DNA of 64,000 nt from positions 62,001 through 126,000 of the forward strand of contig JAEYRD010000112.1 in assembly GCA_023435725.1 (NCBI GenBank). The letters run 5' to 3'. The notes under the pieces were generated by a model. That model was not told the DNA's origin. It searched no databases and worked only from the letters and a program-made list of their open reading frames with translations. Shown piece by piece: positions 62,609 through 64,000 of the stretch. Position numbers and translations under genes: made by a program. The DNA comes from Pseudomonadota bacterium (lineage in GTDB: Bacteria; Pseudomonadota; Alphaproteobacteria; Rhizobiales; Xanthobacteraceae). Numbering within the stretch: position 1 is the first letter of the stretch; the number at the start of each line of letters is the position of its first letter.

Positions 62609-63697
62609 GTGGCCCATCACGATCCGATCCATCTGATCGCGCCGCGCGCGGGTCTCGCCCAGCTCAACGAGCGTTCCCGCGACATCTTTCGTCAAATTGT
62701 CGAAAGCTATCTGGCGACCGGCGAGCCGGTCGGCTCGCGCAATATTTCGCGCCTGATCGCCACGCCGCTGTCGCCGGCCTCGGTCCGCAACGTCATGGCC
62801 GATCTGGAACTGCTCGGATTGATTTACGCGCCGCATACCTCCGCTGGCCGGCTGCCGACGGAACTCGGCCTGCGTTTCTTCGTCGACGCGCTCATGCAAG
62901 TCGGCGACCTCAACGAGGCCGAGCGGCAGTCGATCCAGGGCCAGCTCGCCTCCGTCGGCCAGGCCCAGTCGGTCGAGGCGGCGCTGGATCAGGCGCTGAC
63001 GCGGCTGTCGGGTCTGACCCGCGCCGCCGCGGTTGTGCTGACGCCGAAGTCCAATACCCGGCTCAAACACATCGAATTCGTCCGTTTGGAACCGGAAAAG
63101 GCGCTGGTGATCCTGGTCGGCGAGGATGGACAGGTCGAAAACCGCGTGCTGACGCTGCCACTCGGAGTTCCATCCTCGGCGCTGACGGAGGCGAGCAATT
63201 TCCTCAACGCGCGAATCCGGGGCCGGACACTGGCCGAGGCGCGGCTCGAGCTCGAAACCGCGCTCGGGGAGGCCCGCGCCGAGCTCGATCAATTGACGCA
63301 GAAGGTGATCTCGACCGGGATCGCAAGCTGGTCCGGCGGCGAGAACGAGGACCGCCAGCTCATCGTTCGCGGCCATGCCAATCTGCTGGAAGACCTGCAT
63401 GCGCTGGAGGATCTCGAGCGCGTTCGCCTGCTGTTCGACGATCTCGAGACCAAGCGCGGCGTGATCGACCTGCTCGGCCGGGCCGAGACCGCGGAAGGCG
63501 TGCGAATCTTCATCGGCAGCGAGAACAAGCTGTTTTCGCTATCCGGCTCCTCCACGATCATCTCGCCCTATCGGGATGCCGCCGGCCGAATCGTCGGTGT
63601 TTTGGGCGTGATCGGGCCGACGCGGCTGAATTATGCCCGCGTGATCCCGACTGTGGACTACGCCGCCCGCATCGTCAGTCGGCTCCTGGGGGGCTGA
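62609..63697 (+). CDS. hrcA: heat-shock repressor HrcA
   Basis: A 362-residue winged-helix repressor of heat-shock operons that binds CIRCE. The N-terminal HTH is in RDIFRQIVESYLATGEPVGSR and SPASVRNVMADLELLGLIYAPHTSAGR (in parts), followed by the GAF-like and dimer domains. It starts with GTG 62609. grpE follows by 96 bp. HrcA elsewhere controls groESL, so the target may be outside this window. Confidence 0.95.
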   Translation: MAHHDPIHLIAPRAGLAQLNERSRDIFRQIVESYLATGEPVGSRNISRLIATPLSPASVRNVMADLELLGLIYAPHTSAGRLPTELGLRFFVDALMQVGDLNEAERQSIQGQLASVGQAQSVEAALDQALTRLSGLTRAAAVVLTPKSNTRLKHIEFVRLEPEKALVILVGEDGQVENRVLTLPLGVPSSALTEASNFLNARIRGRTLAEARLELETALGEARAELDQLTQKVISTGIASWSGGENEDRQLIVRGHANLLEDLHALEDLERVRLLFDDLETKRGVIDLLGRAETAEGVRIFIGSENKLFSLSGSSTIISPYRDAAGRIVGVLGVIGPTRLNYARVIPTVDYAARIVSRLLGG

Positions 63698-63793
63698 CCG
63701 GCGTTTCCTTCGATCACGGGCGCTTGATTTTCGTAGCTTTAGGCACGATATCCGGGCCAACAATCCCTTGAAACGAGTTTGAGACCAGAGCCG

Positions 63794-64000
63794 ATGACCG
63801 ATCGAGACCGGCAGCCCGACGACACGACCCCGCCGACCGGCGAGCCCGTGATGTCAAAGCCTTACATCATGCCCGACGATCCCGAGCCCGGCTCGGTCGA
63901 GTTGTTGCAGAAGGAAGCCGCCGAGGCGCGCGACCGCATGCTGCGGACGCTGGCCGAGATGGAAAATCTGCGCAAGCGAACCACCAAGGAAGTGGCTGAC
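63794..64000 (+). CDS. grpE: nucleotide exchange factor GrpE (partial, window end)
   Basis: The first 69 codons of GrpE, cut by the window end. It begins MTDRDRQPDDTTPPTGEPV, an acidic, disordered leader, then enters the coiled coil with ARDRMLRTLAEMENLRKRT, the typical GrpE signature. GrpE releases ADP from DnaK. The hrcA-grpE order is widely conserved. Confidence 0.93.
   Translation, partial: MTDRDRQPDDTTPPTGEPVMSKPYIMPDDPEPGSVELLQKEAAEARDRMLRTLAEMENLRKRTTKEVAD

Noticed and set aside
62428..63793. CIRCE operator near hrcA-grpE
   Set aside because: No TTAGCACTC-N9-GAGTGCTAA is seen in either intergenic gap.

Overview
The window looks like a piece of an alphaproteobacterial chromosome, most probably Bradyrhizobium or a close relative in the Nitrobacteraceae. 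Base composition is uniformly GC-rich with strongly GC-biased third codon positions. The gene content is nearly all core housekeeping, and the order parB-parA-rsmG-mnmG-mnmE-rho-hemJ followed by a PPDK-regulator-maf-coaE-dnaQ-secB series matches the replication-origin neighbourhood known from Caulobacter and the Rhizobiales. No transposase, prophage, CRISPR array, rRNA or tRNA was recognised. Convergent gene ends and intergenic gaps carry several families of short palindromic interspersed repeats of the kind common in Bradyrhizobium.

Layout. 0.3-8.3 kb: a GFA-type zinc protein, then a CtrA-type box ahead of a DapC-like aminotransferase, ftsK, a LolA-like carrier, exonuclease III and a large membrane protein. 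8.3-14.8 kb: a cyclic-nucleotide-binding protein, an OmpR-type regulator, an L,D-transpeptidase, a 2-keto-4-pentenoate hydratase-like enzyme, YggS and two convergent diguanylate cyclases. 14.9-19.3 kb: leuS-lptE-holA. 19.6-28.5 kb, all on the minus strand: parB, parA, rsmG, mnmG, mnmE, a newly noticed 56-residue membrane ORF, rho and hemJ. Five perfect 14-bp parS cores lie around mnmG. 28.53-28.99 kb: a gene-free gap that I propose contains oriC. It holds four GANTC (CcrM) sites within 49 bp, an AT-rich palindrome and DnaA-box-like 9-mers, and transcription diverges from it on both sides. 29-35.6 kb: PPDK regulator, maf, coaE, dnaQ, secB, Tim44-like protein, mltA and an Smr protein. 35.6-39.5 kb: a membrane protein and hslU / UPF0314 / hslV. 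39.7-44.4 kb: hisB-DUF2628-hisH-hisA-hisF-hisE-coaA. 44.5-50.1 kb: a hybrid histidine kinase, a PQ-loop protein flanked by a duplicated repeat, a secreted protein, a ComM-type ATPase and a PilZ protein. 50.2-55.5 kb: a partial Tad/Flp pilus locus (tadD facing cpaBCDE). 55.9-64 kb: gshB-yraN-rsmI with a divergent LpoA-like lipoprotein, hemW-rdgB-rph, and divergent hrcA-grpE (grpE cut by the window end).

How the parts fit: ParA/ParB with the parS cluster, the candidate origin, FtsK and CtrA/CcrM-type sites point to a chromosome replication and segregation hub. Envelope genes (lolA-like, lptE, L,D-transpeptidase, mltA, LpoA-like) and c-di-GMP and pilus genes (two diguanylate cyclases, PilZ, tad/cpa) are the other themes. 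The most useful new observations are the candidate oriC with its GANTC cluster, the parS cluster including one site covering the annotated rsmG start, the perfect CtrA box before the aminotransferase-ftsK pair, the small ORF between mnmE and rho, and a repeat that supplies the C-terminal residues of a secreted protein.
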